Assembly: GCA_018228705.1 (NCBI GenBank)
Contig: CP073694.1
Location: 3,038,001-3,102,000 of the forward strand
Length of the DNA stretch: 64,000 nt
Source: Dysosmobacter sp. Marseille-Q4140
GTDB lineage: Bacteria > Bacillota > Clostridia > Oscillospirales > Oscillospiraceae
Reading direction: 5' to 3'
Under the pieces are notes generated by a model that was given only the letters and a program-made list of their open reading frames with translations, did not search any database and had not been told where the DNA came from. This document shows positions 10,819 through 18,426 of this stretch, piece after piece; the stretch's first letter is position 1, and each line of letters opens with the position of its first letter. The position numbers and the translations under genes are program-made.

Positions 10819-11499
10819 ATGCAATATCAGAACGTTTTATCCGGGCGGTTCCTGGTCCGGCCCAACCGCTTCATCGCCCACGTGGAGACAGCAGAGGGGG
10901 TCCAGGTCTGCCATGTGAAGAACACCGGCCGCTGTCGGGAGCTACTGGTGCCAGGCGCCACCGTATATCTGGAGCCGGGGCGCACACCGGGGCGGAGGAC
11001 GGCCTTTGACCTGATCGCCGTGGAGAAGGGGGCTCGGCTCATTAATATGGACGCTCAGGCCCCCAACCGCGTCTTTGAGGAGTGGGCTCGCGCCGGCGGC
11101 TTTTCTCCGGAGGTGACGGACGTGCGGCGGGAGGTCCGCTGGGGGGATTCCCGGCTGGACTTCTGTCTGGAGACGCTTCACGGTCCTCATCTGGTGGAGG
11201 TAAAGGGCGTGACCCTGGAGGACGGTGGTGCCGCCCGCTTTCCCGACGCGCCAACGGAGCGGGGCGTGAAGCACATCCTGGAGCTGGCTCGGGCTGTGGA
11301 GGAGGGGCTTGACGCCACGCTGTTCTTTGTGGTACAAATGGAGGATATCCACAGCGTTTCCCCCAACGACGAGACTCATCCAGCCTTTGGGGAAGCGCTG
11401 CGGTTTGCTGTGTCTCGGGGTGTTCATGTGCAGGCGTATGACTGCCGGGTGACCCCAGAGAGCATCGCTGTCCGCCGGCCGGTGCCGGTGATCTTGTGA
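10819..11499 (+). CDS. sfsA: DNA/RNA nuclease SfsA family protein
   Basis: 226 aa, full family length. An N-terminal OB-like part (about 1-80, with RFIAHV and HVKNTGRC) is followed by a PD-(D/E)XK-like nuclease domain. Visible conserved blocks are SRLDFCL and VEVKGVTL, where the acidic residues and the Lys of the nuclease core lie, and FPDAPTERGVKHILEL. E. coli SfsA was named for sugar fermentation stimulation and binds nucleic acid; a physiological role here is not known. ATG 10819 has AAAGGAG upstream. mntP follows after 16 bases. Confidence 0.93.
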   Translation: MQYQNVLSGRFLVRPNRFIAHVETAEGVQVCHVKNTGRCRELLVPGATVYLEPGRTPGRRTAFDLIAVEKGARLINMDAQAPNRVFEEWARAGGFSPEVTDVRREVRWGDSRLDFCLETLHGPHLVEVKGVTLEDGGAARFPDAPTERGVKHILELARAVEEGLDATLFFVVQMEDIHSVSPNDETHPAFGEALRFAVSRGVHVQAYDCRVTPESIAVRRPVPVIL

Positions 11500-11515
11500 G
11501 TGGGAGTCTGGTATT

Positions 11516-12091
11516 GTGGGGATTTTGGAGCTGTTTCTCATCGGCGTCAGCCTGTCCATGGACGCCTTTGCCGTGGCGGTGTGCCAGGGCCTGTGTATGC
11601 CGAAGCTGAACCTGCGGCACGGCACGGTGATCGCCCTGTTCTTCGGCGGGTTCCAGGCGCTGATGCCCTTTTTGGGCTGGGTGCTGGGCTCCCAGTTCGC
11701 CCGGTACATCGAGAATGTGGACCACTGGGTAGCCTTCGGCCTGCTGGCCCTCATCGGCGGTAACATGGTCCGGGAGGCGATGTCCCCGGAGGAAGAGGAG
11801 GAGACTGCCTGCGCCGTTGCGGACCGGTTGGACTTCAAGCGTCTTTTCATGATGGCCGTCGCCACCAGCATCGACGCCCTGGCCGTGGGTGTGACCTTCG
11901 CCTTTTTCCGGGTGAAGATCCTGCCGGCTGTCACCATCATCGGCGTGACCACCTTCTGCATCTCCCTGGGCGGCGTGGTGGTTGGCAATTTCTTCGGTAC
12001 CCGCTACAAGAAGCGGGCGGAGCTGACCGGCGGCATCGTGCTGATTCTGCTGGGAGCCAAGATTCTGCTGGAACACCTGGGGATCCTGTAA
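11516..12091 (+). CDS. mntP: Manganese efflux pump MntP
   Basis: 191 aa with six membrane segments arranged as two repeats, the expected size of the family (formerly DUF204). Both repeats keep the functional Asp motif: SMDAFAVAVC near residue 15 and SIDALAVGVTF near 120. It exports Mn(II) across the plasma membrane. A GTG start at 11516 fits the family N-terminus. It is probably co-transcribed with sfsA; no manganese (yybP-ykoY) riboswitch can be placed in the 16-base gap. A strong terminator follows. Confidence 0.94.
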   Translation: MGILELFLIGVSLSMDAFAVAVCQGLCMPKLNLRHGTVIALFFGGFQALMPFLGWVLGSQFARYIENVDHWVAFGLLALIGGNMVREAMSPEEEEETACAVADRLDFKRLFMMAVATSIDALAVGVTFAFFRVKILPAVTIIGVTTFCISLGGVVVGNFFGTRYKKRAELTGGIVLILLGAKILLEHLGIL

Positions 12092-12099
12092 GCGTATCG

Positions 12100-12130
12100 A
12101 AAAAGCGCCGGGCACTGCCCGGCGCTTTTT
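12100..12130 (+). terminator. Terminator after mntP
   Basis: A 14-bp perfect stem AAAAAGCGCCGGGC/GCCCGGCGCTTTTT with a 3-base loop (12100-12113, 12117-12130), U-rich at the 3' side. Confidence 0.93.
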
Positions 12131-12154
12131 CCATTCCAAAAACTTAACAAAATC

Positions 12155-12183
12155 TTTACACCTGGAGAGAAATCCTGTATGAT
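12155..12183 (+). promoter_or_regulatory. Promoter of the sodium/solute symporter gene
   Basis: TTTACA (12155-12160), 17 bp, TATGAT (12178-12183). It lies between the mntP terminator and the symporter ribosome site. Confidence 0.7.
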
Positions 12184-12238
12184 GAGACAAAGGGCCCCGG
12201 ATGGGCCGGGGCCGGGTGCAGAAAGAAGGGAGAATGCT

Positions 12239-13696
12239 ATGCAATTCAATTTGACAGTCACCGTCATCGTCGTGCTCTATCTGCTGGCAATGCTGTTCAT
12301 CGGCTGGTATTCCTCCACCAAGATCACCTCCAACACCGACTTCATGGTGGCGGGCCGGCGGCTGGGACCCTTCCTGATGGCCGGCACCCTGGCCGCCACG
12401 GAGATCGGCGGCGGCAGCTCTCTGGGCGTCGTGGAAAACGGCATGTCCGGTTACGGCATCAGCTCCGCCTGGTACATCATCACCATGGGCTTCGCCTTTG
12501 TGATCCTGACCTTCCTGGCGCCCAAGTTCCGGGCGGCAACGGTCAAGACCGTGCCGGAGTATTTCCGCCGCCGGTACGGCAAAAGCGCCGGCCTTATCAC
12601 CGCGATCATCATGCTGCTGCCCCTGGTGGGCCTGACGGCGGGCCAGTTCATTGCCTCTTCCGTCATCCTCTCCACCATGCTGGGCATCGGCTACAAGACC
12701 GCCGTCATCATTGTGGCGGTGGTGGTCACCATCTACTCCGTCATGGGCGGCCTCTGGAGCGTGACGCTGACGGACTTTGTCCAGGTGTTCCTCATCATCA
12801 TCGGTATGATCATCGCCGTGCCCTTCGCCGTCAATCTGGCGGGAGGCTGGGACGCGGTAGTGGCCAATGTGCCCGCGGAGACCTTCGATATGTTCTCCGG
12901 CTACACTCCCATGGGTATCTTGTCCCTGACGGTCATGTACGTCGCCACCTTCACCGTGGGCCAGGAGGCCGTCTCCCGCTATTACGCCGCCCGGGACGGC
13001 AAGGCCGCCCGGCAGGGCTCCGTCCTGGCCGCTATTTTGAACTTTGTCTATGCCTTCGTTCCGGCGGTGCTGGGCGTCATCGTCCTGGCCCTGATCTCCA
13101 TGGGCAAGTTCTCCGCCGCTGACTTTGAGTCTGTTGGCGCCCGCTATGCCCTGCCGGTGCTGGCTATGGAGGCTATGCCTGCGGTCATCTGCGGACTGCT
13201 CTTCGCCGGCATCATCTCCGCCACCATGTCCTCCTCGGACTCCGACCTGCTGGGCGCGGGCTCCATCTTCGCCAACGACATTTACCGCGCAGTCCTTAAG
13301 CCCGATGCCACCAGCAAGGAGGTCATGAACGTCACCAAGATCGTCATGGGCATCGTAGGTGTGGCATCCATGTTCATCGCCCTGTTCAACACCTCTGGTA
13401 TCGTGACGCTGCTGATGTTCTGCTTCACCTTGCGGGCGGCGGGCGCCTTCTTCCCCTATGTGCTGGGCCACTACTGGAAGGGCGCCTCCCTGGCGGGCAC
13501 CATCGCCTCTCTGATCTCCGGGTCCATCGTGGTGGTGTATCTGGAGAAGATCTCCGGCGGTGTACTCTTCGGCGTGAAGCTGAGCCAGCCCATTATCCCC
13601 GGTCTTGTGGTGGGCCTGGTGTTCTTCCTGGTGTTCTCCCTGCTCTGTCCGCCCAAGGTCCGTACCACGGAGCTGGCTCCGGAGGAGGACGACTGA
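12239..13696 (+). CDS. Sodium:solute symporter (SSS family)
   Basis: 485 aa with about 13 hydrophobic segments, the size of SSS/SLC5 carriers. Recognisable family features are the first helix followed by a GWYSS loop, the block from MVAGRRLG through ATEIGGGSSLG (sodium-site region), GLTAGQF, and the later ISATMSSSDSDLLGAGSIF segment, which corresponds to the conserved TM8 Na2-site Ser residues. The substrate cannot be told from sequence; pantothenate, proline, and other organic-acid carriers share these motifs. ATG 12239 follows AAGAAGGGAGA. It is a single-gene unit with its own promoter and terminator. Confidence 0.92.
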   Translation: MQFNLTVTVIVVLYLLAMLFIGWYSSTKITSNTDFMVAGRRLGPFLMAGTLAATEIGGGSSLGVVENGMSGYGISSAWYIITMGFAFVILTFLAPKFRAATVKTVPEYFRRRYGKSAGLITAIIMLLPLVGLTAGQFIASSVILSTMLGIGYKTAVIIVAVVVTIYSVMGGLWSVTLTDFVQVFLIIIGMIIAVPFAVNLAGGWDAVVANVPAETFDMFSGYTPMGILSLTVMYVATFTVGQEAVSRYYAARDGKAARQGSVLAAILNFVYAFVPAVLGVIVLALISMGKFSAADFESVGARYALPVLAMEAMPAVICGLLFAGIISATMSSSDSDLLGAGSIFANDIYRAVLKPDATSKEVMNVTKIVMGIVGVASMFIALFNTSGIVTLLMFCFTLRAAGAFFPYVLGHYWKGASLAGTIASLISGSIVVVYLEKISGGVLFGVKLSQPIIPGLVVGLVFFLVFSLLCPPKVRTTELAPEEDD

Positions 13697-13722
13697 GCAG
13701 CAGACGATCCCTCCCTCCCGCG

Positions 13723-13758
13723 GTCCGCGCCGGCAGGCTTGCCGGCGCGGACTTTTTT
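13723..13758 (+). terminator. Terminator after the symporter gene
   Basis: A 13-bp perfect GC-rich stem (13723-13735 with 13740-13752) and a six-T tract. Confidence 0.93.
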
Positions 13759-13773
13759 CCGGACAGACAGCGA

Positions 13774-13805
13774 GGCGCCCCGTGTCCCACAGGACACGGG
13801 GCGCC
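13774..13805 (-). terminator. Hairpin downstream of the Cys-rich micropeptide gene
   Basis: A 14-bp perfect stem (13774-13787 with 13792-13805) just beyond the stop of the minus-strand micropeptide. There is no clear U tract, so intrinsic termination is uncertain; it may act as a 3' RNA-stabilising structure. Confidence 0.5.
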
Positions 13806-13822
13806 GGGTCTCTTATGAAAAA

Positions 13823-13966
13823 TCAGCAGCAGGACGGGGGATTGCAGCCGCAGTTACCGCCGCAGCCGGAACCACCCCAGCTGCCGTTGCCGCAGCAGCA
13901 CCAAATGATGATCAGCAGAATGATGATCCAGCAGCAGTTGCCACCGCCAAAACCGTTATTGCACAT
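13823..13966 (-). CDS. Cys/Gly-rich hydrophobic micropeptide
   Basis: 47 aa; no family can be named with confidence. It has 11 cysteines and many glycines. A short hydrophobic core (residues 13-22, Ile/Leu flanked by Trp) is bracketed by a CC pair and a CCC triplet, and the tail has NCGC and a terminal CC. ATG 13966 is preceded by AGGAGG at 8 bases, strong evidence that it is translated. Small Gly-rich peptides with one hydrophobic stretch occur in spore-forming Firmicutes (YjcZ-like sporulation peptides), so a spore or envelope role is possible but inferred. It is followed by a hairpin and lies downstream of the SLH gene on the same strand. Confidence 0.7.
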   Translation of the reverse strand: MCNNGFGGGNCCWIIILLIIIWCCCGNGSWGGSGCGGNCGCNPPSCC

Positions 13967-14045
13967 ACCGGAACCTCCTATGAATTCGTAGACCGTCCGA
14001 ACCGGTCTCAATCCATAGTATGCGGCCCCGGGAAAGGGGTTCCTC

Positions 14046-15137
14046 TTATTTTCTCGCGCCGGGGACCAGAGCGGCAGCCGCACTTACCTGGGCGGAGGTA
14101 AAGGTGCCCTTGTTCATCAGGGTGTCCCGCAGGGTGATGCCGGTACCGGTCATAGTGGCGTCCAGCGCGTAATAGGAGACATAGACCAGATCCGCCCGCA
14201 GGAAGGTTCCGCTTTGCAGAGCGGTCAGTTCCCCGGAGGTGATGACGCCGTTGGCGTAGGCGTTGTCCAGTGTGCCGGACAGATCCGTGTTGGCCGCGGA
14301 GCTGTATCCCAGGGCCCGCAGCATGAACTCCATGTACTGCCCCGCTGTGACGGTCTGACTGGGCCGGAAGGTAGTGGCGCTGTACCCGTTGGTGTAGCCC
14401 TTGCTGTATGCGTAGCCCACGTATTTCTCACTCTGAGAACCGGCGGCCACATCGGTGAAGGGCATGGGGCCGGTGTAGGCCAGGGCGGCGTCCTCCTCGC
14501 CCAGGACCCGGATGAACATGATAAGGGCCTGGAGCCGTGTGGGGGCTACCTCCAGATCGTAACCCTCGCCATAGCCGGTGAAGCTGCCCTTAAAGAGGTT
14601 CAGCGTTTTGAGGGCGGCGGCGATGGCGTTGTAATCGGTGGCGTTGGAATAGCGGAAGGCGTAGGGACCCTGGTAGTCCACCACCGCTGTCTTGGAGGTA
14701 ACGGTAAAATCGGCAGTGGTGTTTTCAGCCACGAGATAGCGGTGGTTCACCGCCAGAGCGCTGCCGCTGGTGACGGCGGTGCCGGTGGTCACGTCCACCA
14801 CGGCGCCGGAGAAGGTGACCCGGGCACCGCCGGCCAGCACCAGCACGCTGGTGCCGGTGGAGCCGGTCAGAACGTCGCCCTCTTTCAGGCGGGTTTCCGT
14901 CCAGGTGGCGGTGGAGCTTCCGGAGACAGCTTCCAGATTCCCGGAGAGCAGGGCCTGGTCGGAGGCGTTCAGCTTTTCATCCACCCGCTTGTCCACCGTG
15001 TCGGTGAAGATGCCGGTCAGGTAGGACAGCGAGGCCAGGGGATCGGACAGATCTCCGCCGGCAGCCAGGGCCGAGACCATCAGTGCCAGAGGGATCAGCA
15101 GACAGAGGACGGGCAGCAGGAAGCGTTTTTTCTTCAT
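14046..15137 (-). CDS. Secreted S-layer homology (SLH) domain protein
   Basis: 363 aa. A signal peptide (KKKR followed by a long Leu-rich core to about residue 26, AlaXAla-type end) directs export. Residues 27-190 form a domain of unknown function rich in Thr/Ser and beta sequence. Two SLH-type repeats follow: about 215-275 (with GEGYDLEVAPTRLQALIMF, PFTDV and the YAYSKGYTNGY block) and about 275-340. SLH motifs bind pyruvylated secondary cell-wall polymer and hold proteins on the cell surface. AAAGGAT precedes the ATG. It lies 28 bases after rex in the same direction, so the two may be transcribed together. Confidence 0.88.
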   Translation of the reverse strand: MKKKRFLLPVLCLLIPLALMVSALAAGGDLSDPLASLSYLTGIFTDTVDKRVDEKLNASDQALLSGNLEAVSGSSTATWTETRLKEGDVLTGSTGTSVLVLAGGARVTFSGAVVDVTTGTAVTSGSALAVNHRYLVAENTTADFTVTSKTAVVDYQGPYAFRYSNATDYNAIAAALKTLNLFKGSFTGYGEGYDLEVAPTRLQALIMFIRVLGEEDAALAYTGPMPFTDVAAGSQSEKYVGYAYSKGYTNGYSATTFRPSQTVTAGQYMEFMLRALGYSSAANTDLSGTLDNAYANGVITSGELTALQSGTFLRADLVYVSYYALDATMTGTGITLRDTLMNKGTFTSAQVSAAAALVPGARK

Positions 15138-15165
15138 GGAAGTATCCTTTCGTGGACTGTTCCCG

Positions 15166-15795
15166 TCAGCGGTTGGCGATGCGGTAGCTGAGGGTCAGCA
15201 GACTGTCGGCGAAGTGAATGTTTTCAAATTTCACGTCGGGGGAGGGGCTGGACAGCTCCATGTTGGTGAAGTTCCAGAAGCCCCGGATGCCCAGATCCAT
15301 CAGGTGGGTGGCGGTGTCCTGGGCCACGGACTGGGGGATGGTGAGGACCACCACGTCCACGCTGTGGCTGCGGACAAATTCGTCCAGCTGGGTCATGGGA
15401 TAGACGGGCACGCCGTTGATGACGGTGCCGGAGAGCTGAGGGTTGATATCGAAAGCGGCGTCTACGGTGAAACCGGTCTGAGAGAAGGGGAAGTTCTGAA
15501 GCAGCGCGTGGCCCAGATTGCCTACGCCGATCATAATGAGGTGGTGGTCATTGTCCACGCCCAGAATATGGCCGATCTCAGATCGCAGCTCTTCCACGTT
15601 GTAGCCGTAGCCCTGCTGGCCGAACTCACCGAAGCAGCTGAAATCCTGCCGGATCTGGGAGGCGGTGATATTCATTTCCTGCCCCAGGGAATGGGAGGAG
15701 ATCCGTACCACACCGCGGGCACACAGGTCTGTCAGTTGGCGGTAGTACCGGGGAAGGCGCCGGATCACGGCGTCGGAGATGTTCTCCTTTTTCAA
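15166..15795 (-). CDS. rex: Redox-sensing transcriptional repressor Rex
   Basis: 209 aa. It senses the NADH/NAD+ ratio and represses fermentation and reductive-metabolism genes when NADH is low. The N-terminal winged helix (about 1-75) has the family pattern with LGQEMNITASQIRQD and GEFGQQGYGYNV. The Rossmann domain shows the dinucleotide loop MIGVGNLGHALL. The C-terminal helix (FADSLLTLSYRIA) serves for domain swapping. The start is set at TTG 15795 because the AGGAG ribosome site would lie inside an ATG 15816 start. A promoter overlapped by a Rex-like operator is upstream, suggesting autoregulation. Confidence 0.95.
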   Translation of the reverse strand: MKKENISDAVIRRLPRYYRQLTDLCARGVVRISSHSLGQEMNITASQIRQDFSCFGEFGQQGYGYNVEELRSEIGHILGVDNDHHLIMIGVGNLGHALLQNFPFSQTGFTVDAAFDINPQLSGTVINGVPVYPMTQLDEFVRSHSVDVVVLTIPQSVAQDTATHLMDLGIRGFWNFTNMELSSPSPDVKFENIHFADSLLTLSYRIANR

Positions 15796-15851
15796 TGTGA
15801 TCACTCCTATAATCACGAACCATGAGGATCGTTAAAAATTTCTTAATCTCT

Positions 15852-15892
15852 AGTTTAGACCATAACAGCCAACTTGTCAAATTTTTTAACAA
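15852..15892 (-). promoter_or_regulatory. rex promoter with overlapping Rex-like operator
   Basis: On the minus strand, TTGACA (15875-15880) and TAAACT (15852-15857) have a 17-bp spacer. The site TTGTTAA-N5-TTGACAA (15874-15892) covers the -35 box. The Firmicute Rex consensus is TTGTTAA-N4-TTAACAA, so this candidate has one extra central base and one mismatch. Confidence 0.65.
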
Positions 15893-15925
15893 TCTTTTGG
15901 ACAGAAAATTTTTTCGAGAAGGGGC

Positions 15926-15954
15926 TTTACAATTTGGGGAAACCTTGCTATACT
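15926..15954 (+). promoter_or_regulatory. Promoter of tRNA-Arg
   Basis: TTTACA (15926-15931), 17 bp, TATACT (15949-15954), with the tRNA 5' end 40 bases downstream. It is divergent from the rex promoter. Confidence 0.78.
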
Positions 15955-15993
15955 ACCAAGAGATGTGCTGGAGTACATCTGAAAATTAGATAT

Positions 15994-16070
15994 GCGCCCG
16001 TAGCTCAGTTGGATAGAGTGTCAGACTCCGACTCTGAAGGTCGCTGGTTCGAATCCAGTCGGGCGTACCA
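15994..16070 (+). tRNA. tRNA-Arg (anticodon CCG)
   Basis: A 77-nt cloverleaf with encoded CCA. The acceptor GCGCCCG pairs with CGGGCGT. The anticodon stem TCAGA/TCTGA and loop CTCCGAC give CCG for codon CGG. The T-arm is GGTTCGAATCC. It stands at the left edge of the accessory region, so it is a candidate integration target, but no duplicated 3' end was found nearby. Confidence 0.96.
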
Positions 16071-16108
16071 CAAAAGACACTTGCGAAAGCAAGTGTCTTT
16101 TGTTTTTT
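16071..16108 (+). terminator. Terminator of tRNA-Arg
   Basis: A 14-bp perfect stem with a GAAA tetraloop (16071-16084, 16089-16102) and six T residues. Confidence 0.93.
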
Positions 16109-16131
16109 ATCCGGGCAAAGGAGGTTTCGCC

Positions 16132-16737
16132 ATGGCTCTCGAGAATAAATTAAGGCTCACATCCTCTGCCGACCTTGCCCGCGAGGAGGAGCGGATCAGC
16201 AAAAAGAAGGCCGTTGCGCTGTTTGAGGCGGGCCTGCTGAATCAGCTGGAGGCGGGGACTTTTTCCTCTCTGCAGTTTATCCATAAGTACCTCTTTGGGG
16301 AGATCTACGACTTTGCCGGCAAGCTCCGTACCGTCAACATCGCCAAGGGCAATTTCCGGTTTGCTCCGGTGATGTACCTGGAAGCGGCCCTTTCTAATAT
16401 TGAAAAGATGCCGCAGTCCACGTTTGATGAGATCATCGAGAAGTATGTGGAGATGAACATCGCCCCCCCCTTCCGGGAGGGCAACGGGCGCAGCACCCGC
16501 ATCTGGCTGAATCTGCTGCTGAAAGCACAGCTGCATCAGGTGGTCGACTGGAGCCGCGTGGATAAAGAGGATTATCTGCTGGCCATGGAACGCAGCCCGA
16601 TTCGGGATACGGAGATCAAGCATATCCTGAAAAACGCGCTTACGGACGAGATCGACAGCCGGGATGTCTATATGAAAGGCATTGACCACAGCTACTACTA
16701 TGAGGGCTATACGGCCTTCAAGGCTGAGGAACTGTGA
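16132..16737 (+). CDS. fic: Fic-family protein with substituted catalytic histidine
   Basis: 201 aa. Fic enzymes transfer AMP (or related groups) from nucleotides to protein hydroxyls. The Fic core is complete in length: the helix with [17 protein letters not shown] (about 50-66), RFAP, and the loop with [11 protein letters not shown] (about 113-123). In active enzymes this loop begins HPFREGNGR; here residue 112 is Pro (codon CCC at 16465-16467 in a run of eight C), so the general base is missing. The rest of the loop, including the nucleotide-binding GNGR, is intact. RBS AAAGGAGG precedes the ATG. It may be inactive or regulatory, or a single A-to-C change may be recent. Confidence 0.9.
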   Translation: MALENKLRLTSSADLAREEERISKKKAVALFEAGLLNQLEAGTFSSLQFIHKYLFGEIYDFAGKLRTVNIAKGNFRFAPVMYLEAALSNIEKMPQSTFDEIIEKYVEMNIAPPFREGNGRSTRIWLNLLLKAQLHQVVDWSRVDKEDYLLAMERSPIRDTEIKHILKNALTDEIDSRDVYMKGIDHSYYYEGYTAFKAEEL

Positions 16738-16759
16738 ACATCTCATATTACAGCAAAAA

Positions 16760-16794
16760 AAGAGGCAGGAACCGATTCGGTTCCTGCCTCTTAA
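16760..16794. terminator. Bidirectional terminator between fic and the integrase chimera
   Basis: A 15-bp perfect stem (16760-16774, 16778-16792), preceded by an A run and followed by TTAAT, so it can serve the two converging genes. Confidence 0.85.
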
Positions 16795-16812
16795 TCATTC
16801 CAGACCACATGT

Positions 16813-18423
16813 TCAGATCTCCAGCCCCTCCTGGAGCGCCCTGCTGGCCGCCTGGTTGTTCTGGTCGAAGGCATGGGTATAGATGTCCAGCGTAGTGGAT
16901 GGCTGGCTGTGGCCCAGGAGGCCCGCCACCGTGGCCACGTCCGTGCCGTTTGCAATGAGCAGGCTGGCGTTGGTGTGCCGCAGGGAGTGGACGTTCAGAT
17001 ACTCCGGTAGACCGTGCTTTTTCAGGATCAGCTTGAACCGCCAGGTGAAGGTGGAGGGCGTCATGGGAAGGCGGCAGCCCCTGCGGCGGAACAGGAAGTC
17101 CCCGTCCTCCAGCTCTCTGCCGTCATAGGTCTCCGTCTCCCATGCGCACTCCTGACGGTATTCTCTCAGCAGGGATTCCATCTCCAGAGAGAAGAAGACA
17201 TACCGGTCCCCGGAGACGGTCTTGGGCGCCTTGGTGAAAATCTCCTCGTCCGTCACCTTCACCGCATTCCGGCGGATATGGATGGAGCGCTGCTCCCAGT
17301 CGATGTCGCCCCATTGCAGGGCGCAGCACTCGCCCCGTCGCATGCCTGTGGCGATCACCAGCTTGAAGTAGGTCTCATACTTGATGCTCTCGTTCTCCAG
17401 AGCGGAGATGATTTTCCCCACCGTCTCTGCGTCAGCGATTTTCTTCTCTGTCTTTCGCCCTGCGTAGCGGTAGGTGCGCCAGGCGGGGTTATGACGCAGA
17501 AAGCCACCCTCCACGGCATCGGAGAGGATGCTGCACAGCGTAGCGTGCACGCCCTCAACGGTGTACTCGGAGAGTGGCTTTTTGGTTTCGGTGCTGACGG
17601 TCTCACGGAGCTGGGCGTAGAAGGCCCGGAAGTGTTCCGGCCGCAGCTCCGTGAGCTTGTAGTGGCCCAGGGCGGGGAGGATGCGGACGATGTCCTGCCG
17701 GTTCCGGCGGATGGTGGACTTGGCCAGCTTGCCGGGGGCGATCTCCCGCAGCCACAGCTCGATGTAGGCGGCCAGGGTGATGGGCTTTGCGGTTTCCTCC
17801 GGGGTATCCCGGCAGGAGCGCTCGAAGAGCACCGCCTGCTCCCGGAGCCATTTCTCCCTCTGTTTTGGCGTCAGCCCTTCGGGGGGATGGACGGTTTTCT
17901 GCCGGGGCTTGATGCGTGCGCCCTTGTAGTCGTAGCCCATGGAGACCACGATGAGATAGCTGCTGCCCCGTTTTCGGATGCACAGCGTGTCTGAGACTTG
18001 ACGGAGCTGCGTCAGGTCCGCCTTTTCAAAGTGGAGCTTCCTGCCGGTCTGGAAGCTGACGGAGTTGACGATGAAGTGGGAGTGGATGTGCTCGCGGTCC
18101 GTATGGGTGGCCACGATGACCTCGTAGTCCTTCCACTGTTGCGCCAGCTCCAGTGCGATCCGGTGTGCCAGCTCCGGCGTGACGGCTTCCTCCGGATGGA
18201 AAGACTGAACGAAGTGATAGTACATGCGGCCGCCGTCTTTTCCGTATTGCAGCTTGGTGCTGATGAACTCGGTGCAGCAGGAGTCTGCCTGACAGTTCAC
18301 ACCGGTCACCAGATGGCGATCCTGATAAGCGGTTTTTTCCTCCTTCATCACGTATTGGAGCACCGCACTCATGCCACCGCGGGTCTGCCCACGGGGACGG
18401 TTGACAGCTGTGACAATGGCCAT
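16813..18423 (-). CDS. Relaxase N-terminus fused in frame to a tyrosine integrase
   Basis: 536 aa in one uninterrupted frame. Residues 1 to about 148 match the start of a Firmicute conjugative relaxase (MOB-type HUH nuclease): GMSAVLQYV with a candidate nicking Tyr, the VTGVNC block, and the metal triad in THTDREHIHSHF (107-117). Such relaxases are normally over 400 aa. At about residue 149 (near 17980) the sequence changes to the typical integrase start IRKRGSSYLIVVSMGYDY and continues through arm-binding, core-binding (about 213-310) and catalytic domains. All catalytic residues are visible: R362, K401, H479, R482, H505 and Y515. It lies 3 bases after the mobC-like gene. An internal deletion that joined two genes of an integrative element is the simplest origin. 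Confidence 0.88.
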   Translation of the reverse strand: MAIVTAVNRPRGQTRGGMSAVLQYVMKEEKTAYQDRHLVTGVNCQADSCCTEFISTKLQYGKDGGRMYYHFVQSFHPEEAVTPELAHRIALELAQQWKDYEVIVATHTDREHIHSHFIVNSVSFQTGRKLHFEKADLTQLRQVSDTLCIRKRGSSYLIVVSMGYDYKGARIKPRQKTVHPPEGLTPKQREKWLREQAVLFERSCRDTPEETAKPITLAAYIELWLREIAPGKLAKSTIRRNRQDIVRILPALGHYKLTELRPEHFRAFYAQLRETVSTETKKPLSEYTVEGVHATLCSILSDAVEGGFLRHNPAWRTYRYAGRKTEKKIADAETVGKIISALENESIKYETYFKLVIATGMRRGECCALQWGDIDWEQRSIHIRRNAVKVTDEEIFTKAPKTVSGDRYVFFSLEMESLLREYRQECAWETETYDGRELEDGDFLFRRRGCRLPMTPSTFTWRFKLILKKHGLPEYLNVHSLRHTNASLLIANGTDVATVAGLLGHSQPSTTLDIYTHAFDQNNQAASRALQEGLEI

Positions 18424-18426
18424 GTG

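Noticed and set aside
11500..11515. Manganese (yybP-ykoY) riboswitch before mntP
   Set aside because: Only 16 bases separate sfsA and mntP; no room for the aptamer.
11042..13471. An 809-codon open frame on the minus strand opposite sfsA, mntP and the symporter gene
   Set aside because: His/Gly/Arg/Gln-rich antisense translation of genuine GC-rich genes; crosses a terminator and contains no recognisable domain.
13774..13805. Second terminator for the symporter gene
   Set aside because: The symporter already has a strong terminator at 13723-13758 and this hairpin has no plus-strand T tract; it is assigned to the minus-strand micropeptide with low confidence.
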